NCBI GenBank assembly: GCA_002299885.1
Contig: DBOB01000017.1
Span: 1 to 34,918 of the forward strand
Reading direction: 5' to 3'
Source of the DNA: Sediminibacterium sp. UBA657
Lineage (GTDB): Bacteria; Bacteroidota; Bacteroidia; Chitinophagales; Chitinophagaceae
DNA length: 34,918 bases
Numbering within the stretch: position 1 is the stretch's first letter; every line of letters begins with the position of its first letter. The notes under the pieces were generated by a model. The model was not told the origin of the DNA. It made no database searches and was given only the letters and a program-made list of their open reading frames with translations. Below, piece by piece: positions 1 through 6,980 of the stretch. A program made the translations under genes and the position numbers.

Positions 1-99
1 AGAACTGGTCGTAACCCACAAACAGGTGAGACTATTAAGATTAAAGCAAAGAAAGTTGCACGTTTCAAGGCTGGTAAAGAATTGAGCGGCAAGTTGTAA
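1..99 (+). CDS. HU family DNA-binding protein, C-terminal end (partial)
   Basis: The window opens inside this gene; only the last 32 codons are present, ending in TAA at 97-99. The visible protein runs RTGRNPQTGE and then a Lys/Ala-rich tail ending GKELSGKL. This matches the end of HU/IHF-type proteins, where the RNPxTGE segment is the DNA-binding beta arm and the lysine-rich tail packs against DNA. HU proteins are small dimeric nucleoid proteins that bend DNA. A strong intrinsic terminator follows. Start and total length cannot be seen. IHF-type paralogues share the motif, so HU versus IHF is a family-level call. Confidence 0.85.
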   Translation, partial: RTGRNPQTGETIKIKAKKVARFKAGKELSGKL

Positions 100-117
100 T
101 TTCAAATTTATTTGAAT

Positions 118-156
118 AAAAACCCTCGGATAATCATTTATTCAGAGGGTTTTTTT
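118..156 (+). terminator. Intrinsic terminator after the HU gene
   Basis: AAACCCTC (120-127) pairs with GAGGGTTT (145-152). The inner arm GGATAA (128-133) pairs with TTATTC (138-143) with one G-T pair, around a TCAT loop. A single bulged A lies at 144 and a T run follows to 156. It sits 20 bases after the HU stop, so it should end the HU transcript. The T run merges into the -7 box of the next gene. Confidence 0.85.
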
Positions 157-163
157 ATATTTG
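156..163 (+). promoter_or_regulatory. Candidate Bacteroidota -7 promoter box (TATATTTG)
   Basis: TATATTTG is an exact match to the Bacteroidota primary-sigma -7 consensus TAnnTTTG and lies 33 bases before the THX start codon. No TTG -33 element is visible at the usual 19-21 base spacing, so the call rests on the -7 box and its position just after a terminator. Confidence 0.5.
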
Positions 164-195
164 CAGTCCAATCACAATTTAAAAATTATAATATC

Positions 196-312
196 ATGGG
201 TAGAGGAGATAAAAAAACAGCAAAAGGAAAGCGCTTTTTAGGTTCTTTTGGTAAGAGCAGACCACACAAAACAAGAAATATTAAGGCAGCAGCTCCAAAG
301 GCAAGCGCTTAA
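196..312 (+). CDS. 30S ribosomal protein THX family (bTHX)
   Basis: A 38-residue, very basic protein beginning MGRGDKKTAKGKRFLGSFG. It matches the short THX family, which fills a cavity in the head of the 30S subunit. The MGRGDkkTkkGK start and a SRPHK segment (residues 21-25) are typical of the Bacteroidota form. The ATG at 196 is preferred over the upstream in-frame ATG at 112, because 112 lies before the terminator and promoter and adds residues unlike the family. It is monocistronic, framed by two terminators. The alanine/lysine tail is usual for the group. Confidence 0.9.
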   Translation: MGRGDKKTAKGKRFLGSFGKSRPHKTRNIKAAAPKASA

Positions 313-331
313 TTTTTTTAAAAATAGATTC

Positions 332-353
332 CCCCGATTAATCGGGGTTTTTT
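332..353 (+). terminator. Intrinsic terminator after THX
   Basis: A perfect 16-base palindrome, CCCCGATT then AATCGGGG (332-347), is followed directly by TTTTTT (348-353). It is 19 bases after the THX stop codon. An A-rich stretch just upstream could also let it work from the opposite strand. Confidence 0.85.
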
Positions 354-358
354 ATACC

Positions 359-366
359 TATTTTTG
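359..366 (+). promoter_or_regulatory. Candidate -7 promoter box (TATTTTTG) next to a start codon
   Basis: TATTTTTG matches TAnnTTTG exactly and ends only 4 bases before the ATG at 371. If used, transcription would start at or within a few bases of the start codon, giving a leaderless or nearly leaderless mRNA. No -33 TTG is seen at normal spacing. Confidence 0.4.
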
Positions 367-370
367 CATC

Positions 371-577
371 ATGAAAAGCATTTACTTCATACTTGTATTT
401 CAATTAATTGTCTTAGCTGGAAAAGCACAATGCTCCATCTGTACTAAAACAGCTGCACAAATTGGTGAAGAAGCTGGGAAAGGATTTAATGTTGGTATTC
501 TCTATTTAGCTGCAATGCCATTTGGCATCATGGGCTACGTCGCATACAGATGGTGGAAAAACGAGAAAGCTAGTTAG
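371..577 (+). CDS. Small secreted/membrane CxxC protein of unknown function
   Basis: A 68-residue protein I cannot assign to a named family. Residues 1-20 form a signal-peptide-like or first membrane segment ending GKAQ. The mature part begins with a CSIC motif (Cys21, Cys24), followed by an Ala/Gly/Glu-rich stretch. A second hydrophobic segment spans about residues 41-60 and the tail is short and basic (RWWKNEK). The layout suggests a periplasmic loop carrying a CxxC pair. The cysteines could be redox-active or bind metal, but nothing shows which. The ATG at 371 is chosen over an in-frame ATG at 248 that overlaps THX. It converges on the glycosyltransferase at 592 with a 14-base gap and no terminator. 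Confidence 0.6.
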   Translation: MKSIYFILVFQLIVLAGKAQCSICTKTAAQIGEEAGKGFNVGILYLAAMPFGIMGYVAYRWWKNEKAS

Positions 578-591
578 TTTTATTCTCAAGT

Positions 592-1401
592 TTATAGTTC
601 AGCTTTTATCAATCCTTGCTTACAAAAACTTATTTGATTTAATTTTAGTTGTTCAATTAATGCATCATTGGCATCCAATTGATCCCTTGATGCAAGGGGG
701 TGGTATAAATGGTATTGTACGCCACCAAATTTGATGAATTTTTTCTTTACGCCTGCATGCAATAAACGAATACAAATATCTGTATCCTCTCTACCCCAAC
801 CACTAAAAGATTCGTCATACCCATTCACTAGGTATAAATCTGATTTCCAAAATGCCATATTACAACCTTTGACATCATATAAATGCTTCCCTTTTGTTTT
901 ATAGTTATTTTGTAATAAGTGCATGAGCAATGGTATTCTAAGCGTATTGAAAAAGTTTTTCCCCTTCCACCTTAGTGTTGCAAAATTTATTTTCTCGGAC
1001 TCCAACAAAACTTCAGTGATTTTTTTACCTAAAAGCAATCTACTTCCTGTTACAAAAGAACCTGCTGTTCTAATGCTTAAATGATCTTCAATAAAATGTT
1101 GATCTAAAATAATATCCCCGTCTATTTGAATAATATATGCTGATTGTGCCATGCTGATTGACCTATTTCTTATGGCAGCTAATCTAAAGCCATTGTCTTC
1201 GTGCCAAACATGTACAATATTTAGTGTTGGATGTGCTTCTTTAAACTTTTGAATCAAATTAGCAGTCCTTTCATCAGAACCATCATCAGCAATAAGGACC
1301 TCATTAGGCAATATAGTTTGATTGGCAACAGACCTCAAAGTTTGTTCTAATGCTTGAGGCCAATTGTATGTTGCAATGATTAATGCTACGGAGGTATGCA
1401 T
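592..1401 (-). CDS. Family 2 glycosyltransferase with C-terminal galactosyltransferase-type domain
   Basis: A 269-residue GT-A fold enzyme that should transfer a sugar from a nucleotide-sugar donor. The N-terminus has the GT2 start ALIIATYNW and an ADDGS motif (38-42). A DGD motif at 94-96 acts as the metal-binding DxD. The second half carries GWGRED (201-206) and a following YHLYH, typical of the Glyco_transf_7C domain of chondroitin-polymerase-like and galactosyltransferase-type enzymes. The ATG at 1401 is used; the codon before it is a TTG and is unlikely to start. It overlaps the meaB stop by one base (TGATG), so the two are translationally coupled. There is no membrane segment, so it is probably cytoplasmic. 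Acceptor and product are unknown; surface polysaccharide is likely. Confidence 0.85.
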   Translation of the reverse strand: MHTSVALIIATYNWPQALEQTLRSVANQTILPNEVLIADDGSDERTANLIQKFKEAHPTLNIVHVWHEDNGFRLAAIRNRSISMAQSAYIIQIDGDIILDQHFIEDHLSIRTAGSFVTGSRLLLGKKITEVLLESEKINFATLRWKGKNFFNTLRIPLLMHLLQNNYKTKGKHLYDVKGCNMAFWKSDLYLVNGYDESFSGWGREDTDICIRLLHAGVKKKFIKFGGVQYHLYHPLASRDQLDANDALIEQLKLNQISFCKQGLIKAEL

Positions 1402-2303
1402 CAAAAATAATTTTGTGTAAAACTAAAAATATTGAACCCCTCATTGATTGTTGCTGTCTCTATATCTTGCTCTAATTTTTTAAGGTCTACCTGTTGCATT
1501 TTATGTGCGACAATCAGCTGAATTGCTTTTGTGAAGATTATTTTTTTGTAGTTTCCTAAAGCATTGTTGGCAATTTGATGGGCATCAATTGCCTGCATCA
1601 AGTCATTGATTCCAAGACCCTGTGAAGCAACGGTAGCCACTACTTTAACCAGGTCTTCTGACACCCCATTCTCCATCATCATTTGTCGAATGTGGTTGGT
1701 GAAAGTTTGTGCGTCTGGTCGATCACTCTTATTCACTACAAATACATCAGCTACTTCCATTAATCCCGATTTCATCATCTGTACATCATCTCCTGCTTCA
1801 GGTACTAGCACGACCACTGTTGTATCAGCTAAAGAAGCTACCTCTACTTCGGATTGTCCCACCCCTACTGTTTCAACTATAATTTGATCAAATCCTACGG
1901 ATTGTAATAAAGTTGTTAGTTCTATCATAGAACTATTTAATCCACCTAAATGTCCTCTGGAAGCTAAAGAACGAATGAATACTTGAGGATGCAAATACCA
2001 ATCCTTCATGCGGATACGATCTCCTAAGATTGCCCCTTTGTGAAAAGGAGAAGAAGGATCTACCGAAAGGACTGCCACTTTTTTACCTGCTGCAATCCAC
2101 TCGCCTACCAAGCCTGCAATTAAGGTACTTTTACCTGCCCCTGGAGGGCCAGTAATACCAATGATCGGAATTGCTTTAGGTACTAATTTAGTTAAATAGA
2201 CATCTGCCCCTTCCACTTTGTTTTCAATTTGTGAAATGGTTTTTGCCAACAATAAAAAATTGCCTTCAGCAACACCTTTTGCGATATCTGTAACATCAAA
2301 CAT
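1401..2303 (-). CDS. meaB: MeaB/ArgK-type GTPase, methylmalonyl-CoA mutase chaperone family
   Basis: A 300-residue G3E P-loop GTPase. The P loop is GPPGAGKS (52-59), switch/Walker B parts are VDPSS (81-85) and ETVGVGQSE (144-152), and the guanine-specificity motif is NKSD (191-194). Family members gate adenosylcobalamin delivery to methylmalonyl-CoA mutase and protect the enzyme. At 300 residues it is a little shorter than many MeaB proteins. No mutase subunit is encoded in this window; instead the gene lies between two glycosyltransferases, with zero bases to the upstream one and a one-base overlap with the downstream one. The ATG at 2303 directly follows the upstream TAA. The family call is firm; the partner must be elsewhere. 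Confidence 0.92.
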   Translation of the reverse strand: MFDVTDIAKGVAEGNFLLLAKTISQIENKVEGADVYLTKLVPKAIPIIGITGPPGAGKSTLIAGLVGEWIAAGKKVAVLSVDPSSPFHKGAILGDRIRMKDWYLHPQVFIRSLASRGHLGGLNSSMIELTTLLQSVGFDQIIVETVGVGQSEVEVASLADTTVVVLVPEAGDDVQMMKSGLMEVADVFVVNKSDRPDAQTFTNHIRQMMMENGVSEDLVKVVATVASQGLGINDLMQAIDAHQIANNALGNYKKIIFTKAIQLIVAHKMQQVDLKKLEQDIETATINEGFNIFSFTQNYF

Positions 2304-3179
2304 TTATGAACGGATAATTTTATAATTCTTAAAATCAAATGGACGTATACCTGTTAATTTTTCAAAATAATACAACACAAATTTTTTGAAAGACAGTTTC
2401 TTTTTTGAGACATCTAAATCAATGACCCAATTTTTTCGTTCTATCCTATCTAACATCACATTAGGGTGTGTTCCTATAAAGCGCTCTAAAGAATCAAATT
2501 CAGAGAAATCATAAAAATCAGGACTTTGTATAATTTTTTCCATCTGTGCATCATCATTCCAAAAAGCAGCGCTCTCTTTTTGTTTTTTACGCATTTGCTC
2601 AGGACTTTTCACCCATCCATAATGATAGATGCTTGCATCAATGGCAGCGACTGGTAATTTTTGATGACCAATTCTAAAACCCTGCGCATCTCTATAAGCA
2701 CTAATGGCTTTATTATTTCTAATGATCCTTATTTCATGCGCATACCATTTTCTACTATCCCCTACATAATCATAGGTGCCATAAAAATGTTTGTACTTAA
2801 ATAATAAGCCTTGAACTGGTAAATCGTCCTTGTATTTTTCGCAAGCAGCACGAATAGCTGGATGGTATTTTTCATGTACCACTTCGTCTCCTTGAATGTA
2901 GAACGCCCAATCAAAACTAGCATCAATTAATTGAAATGCTTTATTGGTTTCATCTGCTAAAACCACCCCACCTTTTCTTAAATCTTTATTCCAAATAGAA
3001 TGATGAATTTTAATTTTAGGATCACCAATGGATTCAATTAATGCAATGGTCTCATCTGTCGAATCCCCAATTAAAACAATCATTTCGTCCACCACGGGTA
3101 AGATTGAACGAATGGCTTCCAAAATAGGAAAGTCATTCACCACTGCATTTTTAATAATTGTAAACCCTGCAACCTTCAT
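2304..3179 (-). CDS. Glycosyltransferase family 2-like protein
   Basis: A 291-residue protein starting MKVAGFTIIKNAV, the usual opening of a GT2-like group that acts on surface glycans. A GDSTDET stretch (38-44) corresponds to the nucleotide-binding region. IQGDEV (95-100) is the likely metal-binding DxD-equivalent, with a QGDE form. The C-terminal third is basic and aromatic, ending near a conserved FDFKNY. The ATG at 3179 is preferred to an upstream TTG at 3200 because it begins at the family's normal N-terminus. It is first in a three-gene minus-strand operon with meaB and a second glycosyltransferase. Donor and acceptor cannot be told from sequence. Confidence 0.8.
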   Translation of the reverse strand: MKVAGFTIIKNAVVNDFPILEAIRSILPVVDEMIVLIGDSTDETIALIESIGDPKIKIHHSIWNKDLRKGGVVLADETNKAFQLIDASFDWAFYIQGDEVVHEKYHPAIRAACEKYKDDLPVQGLLFKYKHFYGTYDYVGDSRKWYAHEIRIIRNNKAISAYRDAQGFRIGHQKLPVAAIDASIYHYGWVKSPEQMRKKQKESAAFWNDDAQMEKIIQSPDFYDFSEFDSLERFIGTHPNVMLDRIERKNWVIDLDVSKKKLSFKKFVLYYFEKLTGIRPFDFKNYKIIRS

Positions 3180-3259
3180 ATTCGTTGAATTGTTCTTCAA
3201 ATAACCGAAATCTTTTGCAACTTGCCTATTGTTTTACCTAAAGTTTGCTTGAAAGCAAT

Positions 3260-3267
3260 TAATTTTG
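3260..3267 (+). promoter_or_regulatory. Candidate -7 promoter box (TAATTTTG) for the coaX operon
   Basis: TAATTTTG matches TAnnTTTG and lies 16 bases before the coaX ATG. A short inverted repeat, TTGCT (3245-3249) and AGCAA (3254-3258), sits immediately upstream and could be an operator or chance. No -33 TTG is present at 19-21 bases. Confidence 0.45.
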
Positions 3268-3283
3268 AACTACGAAAATCATT

Positions 3284-4009
3284 ATGTCTACAACAATTTG
3301 TTTCGATTTTGGCAACACCCGATTAAAGGCGGCAATTTTTAAAGGCAAGCAATTAGAAAAATTGGAGCTTTTAGAAAATGATGGTCTTGCATCTGTGCAA
3401 AAATTACTAGACCAATACCAACCAAGTAAAACATTGCTTTCCTCCGTGATTCATCATGATAAAGCAATTGAAAGCCTATTGACCAGTTATGGTCCATTCC
3501 ATTTATTGGGTCCACAAACCAAATTAAATTTCACAACGCCAGTAGGCAAACCAGAAACGATTGGAGCAGATCGTTTAGGACTTGTTGCAGCAGCTGTGGA
3601 CTTGTACCCTAATCAACATAGCCTTGTCATTTGTCTTGGCACCTGTATCACCTATAATTTTGTCAATAATCGAGGCCAATTTTTGGGAGGCAGTATCTCT
3701 CCTGGTATGCAAATGCGTTTCAAGTCTATGAATGATTTAACAGCCCTTTTGCCATTAATTGAGCCTGCGCCGAGCTTTGGTTTGGTGGGCTATGATACCA
3801 AATCCAACCTACTTTCTGGGGTCGTTTTGGGGATGTCAGCCGAAATAAATGGTATAATTGATGCCTATGAGGCCAAATACAGCAAATTTAACGCCCTATT
3901 AACCGGTGGAGACCTTAGTTATTTTGTACCTCACTTAAAAAGAAGGATATTTGCCGACCCAAATTTAATATACAAAGGATTATATGCGATTAGTGAAAAA
4001 AATACTTAG
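3284..4009 (+). CDS. coaX: Type III pantothenate kinase
   Basis: A 241-residue ASKHA-fold kinase that phosphorylates pantothenate in the first step of coenzyme A synthesis. The nucleotide-binding opening FDFGNTRLK has Asp8. The GADRLG motif (94-99) carries the catalytic Asp96. A GTCITYN segment (119-125), GGSISPGMQMR (135-145) and LTGGD near the end complete the fold. Length is normal for CoaX. One odd point: the third motif is usually DxGT, but here the Asp position is Cys117 (ICLGT). The next gene starts 26 bases before this one ends, so the two are co-transcribed. The order coaX / outer-membrane protein / lptC is common in Bacteroidota. Confidence 0.93.
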   Translation: MSTTICFDFGNTRLKAAIFKGKQLEKLELLENDGLASVQKLLDQYQPSKTLLSSVIHHDKAIESLLTSYGPFHLLGPQTKLNFTTPVGKPETIGADRLGLVAAAVDLYPNQHSLVICLGTCITYNFVNNRGQFLGGSISPGMQMRFKSMNDLTALLPLIEPAPSFGLVGYDTKSNLLSGVVLGMSAEINGIIDAYEAKYSKFNALLTGGDLSYFVPHLKRRIFADPNLIYKGLYAISEKNT

Positions 4010-5369
4010 GTTAACCCCATTCATAGGACTTTTCTGTTTTATTGCCCCATTAAAGGCTCAGATCAATTCCCCGTTTTCAAGATTTGGCGTAGGTAACGAA
4101 ATTTACAACAGTCAAAATGCTGCGAACCAAGCTATGGGTGGATTAACTGCCGCATACACGCCCATCATGAATGGCGCTTTTGGACAAAGCATAAATTTTA
4201 ACAACCCTGCTTCTTACGGAGGGATCTATATGACCACATTTGATATTGGCTTGAATTTAACCAATAACAATCTTAAAAGAACATCGCCTGCAGGAAAAGA
4301 AAAATCCACTTATTTGATACCCAACTATATTGCAGTAGGTGTGCCAATTAGTAAAGCAAAGAAAATTGGATTTGCATTTGGATTAAGACCACTAACACAA
4401 ATTAATTATTCAGTGAATGATTTTTTGTATGACCCTAAAATCGGCGACTCAGTCTATACCAACTATAAAGGCGAAGGTGGGATCAATCAAGTCTTTCTTG
4501 GTGTAGGTAAAAGTTGGAAGTATCTAAGCATTGGAATGAACACGGGTTATAATTTAGGCAGAAAAAAAATAGATGTAGTAAAGGCGCTCTTATTCAATAC
4601 TGATTCAACTTTTTTTTATCAGTCACTATCAAGTACCAACACAAGTTTTGGTGGTGTATTTTTAAACCTCGGCGCACAAGGAGAATTTCCATTATCAAGT
4701 TCAACCAATTCAGTTACAAAAGACAAAACAGAGTATACAATTAGCTATGGTGGAACTTATACGCTTGACCAAAGATTAAGAGGGAAGCAAGATGTTTTAA
4801 GATCGAATGGTACATTTACATCTACACAAGAAATTCCTGTTGATACTGCACTGTTTCAAAAAAATATAAAGGGCATCGTTGAGCTACCAAGCGTTATCAC
4901 AGCCGGTATTGCTTTACATAAAAAAATCACCACTGTTAGAGGCAACTATGATCAATGGGTGATTGGTATTGAATTGAATCAGTCTAACTGGAAGGATGGT
5001 TATAAATTTTATGGCGAAACAGATCAAGTTCGAAATGCAACTATGTTTCGCGCTGGAGCACAGTTATGTCCTAATCCATATGCTTTTGAAAGTTATTGGT
5101 CTACTGTTACATATCGTTTTGGATTATTCAGTGGCAATGATTATATCAACATCAATAACAATGGGCTAAAAGTAAACGGTTTAACAATGGGCTTAGGTTT
5201 ACCTATCAGAAAGTACCGTTCTTACGATTACCAATTCACTTTATTGAATCTTGCTTTACAAGTAGGACAAAGAGGTGGTGGTGCATCTAATTTCAAAGAA
5301 AATTTTGTTCAATTTACAGTGGGATATAGTTTAAGTGACGTTTGGTTCAATAAACGTAAATATGATTAA
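3984..5369 (+). CDS. Putative outer-membrane beta-barrel protein
   Basis: A 461-residue exported protein. Residues 1-25 form a signal peptide ending PLKAQ, and the mature protein starts INSPFSRFGVGN, an opening common among Bacteroidota outer-membrane proteins found beside coaX and lptC. The rest is rich in alternating hydrophobic and polar residues, Gly, Asn, Ser and Tyr, as expected for a transmembrane beta barrel, and ends in a strand followed by a short basic tail. It resembles FadL/OmpP1-like transport barrels in general style, but I see no motif that fixes a substrate. The ATG at 3984 gives a clean signal peptide and overlaps coaX by 26 bases. It overlaps lptC by 8 bases, which suggests a shared envelope role. 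Confidence 0.6.
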   Translation: MRLVKKILRLTPFIGLFCFIAPLKAQINSPFSRFGVGNEIYNSQNAANQAMGGLTAAYTPIMNGAFGQSINFNNPASYGGIYMTTFDIGLNLTNNNLKRTSPAGKEKSTYLIPNYIAVGVPISKAKKIGFAFGLRPLTQINYSVNDFLYDPKIGDSVYTNYKGEGGINQVFLGVGKSWKYLSIGMNTGYNLGRKKIDVVKALLFNTDSTFFYQSLSSTNTSFGGVFLNLGAQGEFPLSSSTNSVTKDKTEYTISYGGTYTLDQRLRGKQDVLRSNGTFTSTQEIPVDTALFQKNIKGIVELPSVITAGIALHKKITTVRGNYDQWVIGIELNQSNWKDGYKFYGETDQVRNATMFRAGAQLCPNPYAFESYWSTVTYRFGLFSGNDYININNNGLKVNGLTMGLGLPIRKYRSYDYQFTLLNLALQVGQRGGGASNFKENFVQFTVGYSLSDVWFNKRKYD

Positions 5370-5952
5370 TACAAGCCACCAAAAAATATTAAAAATAGCA
5401 GTTGCTTGTTTGAGTAGCTGCTTTTTTATGGCTGCATGTGAGAATGATGTAGATGCTGTAAAAGCACTAGGCGCAAGGGTTAGCGGAATAGATGTTGGAA
5501 AAGATGTTGCCATTTATGTAAGTAATGATGGCAAATTAGGTGCAAAATTAACTGCCTCTTTGATGAATCGTTATTTAGAAGATAGTAGCAAAATGATTGA
5601 GTTTCCTAAATCCATCCATGTAGACTTTTACAAGGATAGCAATCAAATAGAGAGTCAACTTTCTGCTAAATATGCAAAATATAAAGAGACAGAAAATATT
5701 GTATACTTAAAAGACGACGTAGTTATTTTCAACACCCTTGGTGATACCTTATGGTGTAAGGAAATGTATTGGGATCAAAACACAGGCAAGTTTTATACCG
5801 AGCAGGATGTGGTGGTGAAACAACATAGTCCTTTGGCCAAAATTTATGGGAAGGGACTAGAAGCCAATCAAAATTTGACAGACATTCGTATCTTTAAACC
5901 ACAACCAAATAGCTATGCTATCCTTCAAGACAGCAGTAGCTTAAACCCTTAA
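5362..5952 (+). CDS. lptC: LPS export ABC transporter periplasmic protein LptC
   Basis: A 196-residue protein of the LptC family, which links the LptBFG transporter to the periplasmic bridge carrying lipopolysaccharide outwards. The LptC beta-jellyroll region is recognisable from VDFYKD (around residue 91) through the repeated strand patterns and the GKGLEANQNL segment near the C-terminus. The N-terminus is hydrophobic and ends FFMAAC, a lipobox-like site with Cys26, so this form may be a lipoprotein, as in other Bacteroidota. The ATG at 5362 is preferred over a GTG at 5335 because it starts the signal sequence directly. It overlaps the barrel gene by 8 bases. The other lpt genes are not in the window. 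Confidence 0.85.
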   Translation: MINTSHQKILKIAVACLSSCFFMAACENDVDAVKALGARVSGIDVGKDVAIYVSNDGKLGAKLTASLMNRYLEDSSKMIEFPKSIHVDFYKDSNQIESQLSAKYAKYKETENIVYLKDDVVIFNTLGDTLWCKEMYWDQNTGKFYTEQDVVVKQHSPLAKIYGKGLEANQNLTDIRIFKPQPNSYAILQDSSSLNP

Positions 5953-5962
5953 AATAAAGCAG

Positions 5963-6952
5963 ATGGAATATAGAAAAATGGGCAAAACAGGGCTTCAATT
6001 AAGCACATTAAGTTTCGGAAGCTGGGTGACATTTCATAAGCAAATAGACGACCGTATAGCAGATGAATTAATGGGCATTGCTTATGATGCTGGGGTAAAC
6101 TTTTTTGACAATGCAGAAGTCTATGCAGCTGGGGAAAGTGAGAAAATGATGGGGCGTATTTTAAGTCAAAAAAAATGGGATAGAACATCGATCGTTTTAT
6201 CTTCAAAAGCATATTTTGGATGGAGAGGAAAAGCCAATAAGCCCAACCAAACAGGATTAAGTAGAAAGCATTTAACAGAAGCATGTCATGAGGCATTACA
6301 AAGACTACAAACAGATTACCTAGATTTATATTTTTGTCATCGTCCCGACAAAACAACCCCTATCGAAGAAGTAGTGCAGACCATGAACACTTTAATACAG
6401 CAAGGAAAAATTTTGTATTGGGGTGCCAGCGAATGGAGTGGCGTTGAGATCATGGAAGCGCATAGAGTTGCTGAAAAATTTAGATTGATTGGCCCATCTA
6501 TGGAACAGCCTCAATACAATATGTTTGAGCGCAATAAAATGGAAAATGAATTTGTAGAGATCTTTAAAAATGTTGGCTTGGGCACGACCATTTGGAGTCC
6601 CTTGGCTTCTGGATTGTTAACTGGTAAGTACAATGATGGAATACCAGATGGATCAAGAATGCAAATTGAAGGTTATGAATGGTTAAGAGATAGAATGTTG
6701 ATGCAGGATAAAATTGAGAAAGTAAAACAATTGAGTGCTTTAGCAAAAGCATTAAAAGTGAGTACAGCATCATTGAGTATTGCATGGTGTATTAAAAATC
6801 CAAATGTGTCTACTGCGATATTAGGCGCGACCAATAAAAATCAATTATTAGATAATCTAACTGCTTTAGAAACCGCTACCCTATTGACCCCAGAGATCAT
6901 GGAACAGATTGAAGGGATCATTGATACTAAACCTGTATTGCCAGAGTGGTAA
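5963..6952 (+). CDS. Aldo/keto reductase, potassium-channel beta-subunit-like group
   Basis: A 329-residue TIM-barrel NADPH-dependent oxidoreductase. The full catalytic tetrad is visible: Asp49, Tyr54 (FFDNAEVY), Lys82 (SSKAYF) and His126 (CHRPD). The C-terminal half holds WSPLASGLLTGKY and the cofactor-binding ILGATNKNQL. The start MEYRKMGKTGLQLS and overall motifs resemble the AKR6/YghZ-type group, which reduces aldehydes such as methylglyoxal. It lies 10 bases after lptC and 28 before the CNNM gene, inside an envelope-gene run that usually lacks it, so it looks inserted into a conserved order. No signal peptide; cytoplasmic. The physiological substrate is unknown. Confidence 0.9.
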   Translation: MEYRKMGKTGLQLSTLSFGSWVTFHKQIDDRIADELMGIAYDAGVNFFDNAEVYAAGESEKMMGRILSQKKWDRTSIVLSSKAYFGWRGKANKPNQTGLSRKHLTEACHEALQRLQTDYLDLYFCHRPDKTTPIEEVVQTMNTLIQQGKILYWGASEWSGVEIMEAHRVAEKFRLIGPSMEQPQYNMFERNKMENEFVEIFKNVGLGTTIWSPLASGLLTGKYNDGIPDGSRMQIEGYEWLRDRMLMQDKIEKVKQLSALAKALKVSTASLSIAWCIKNPNVSTAILGATNKNQLLDNLTALETATLLTPEIMEQIEGIIDTKPVLPEW

Positions 6953-6980
6953 ACTGGTATTTTTCACTTAAAAACAAAAT

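Noticed and set aside
248..370. Upstream extension of the small CxxC protein from ATG 248
   Set aside because: It would overlap THX in another frame and run through a perfect terminator; the signal peptide starts cleanly at 371.
1606..1887. Plus-strand open frame inside meaB
   Set aside because: It lies fully antisense to a well-supported GTPase and its translation has no family features.
5949..6356. Minus-strand open frame across the aldo/keto reductase start
   Set aside because: Antisense to a gene with a complete catalytic tetrad; translation is Phe/Leu/His-rich and low in family character.
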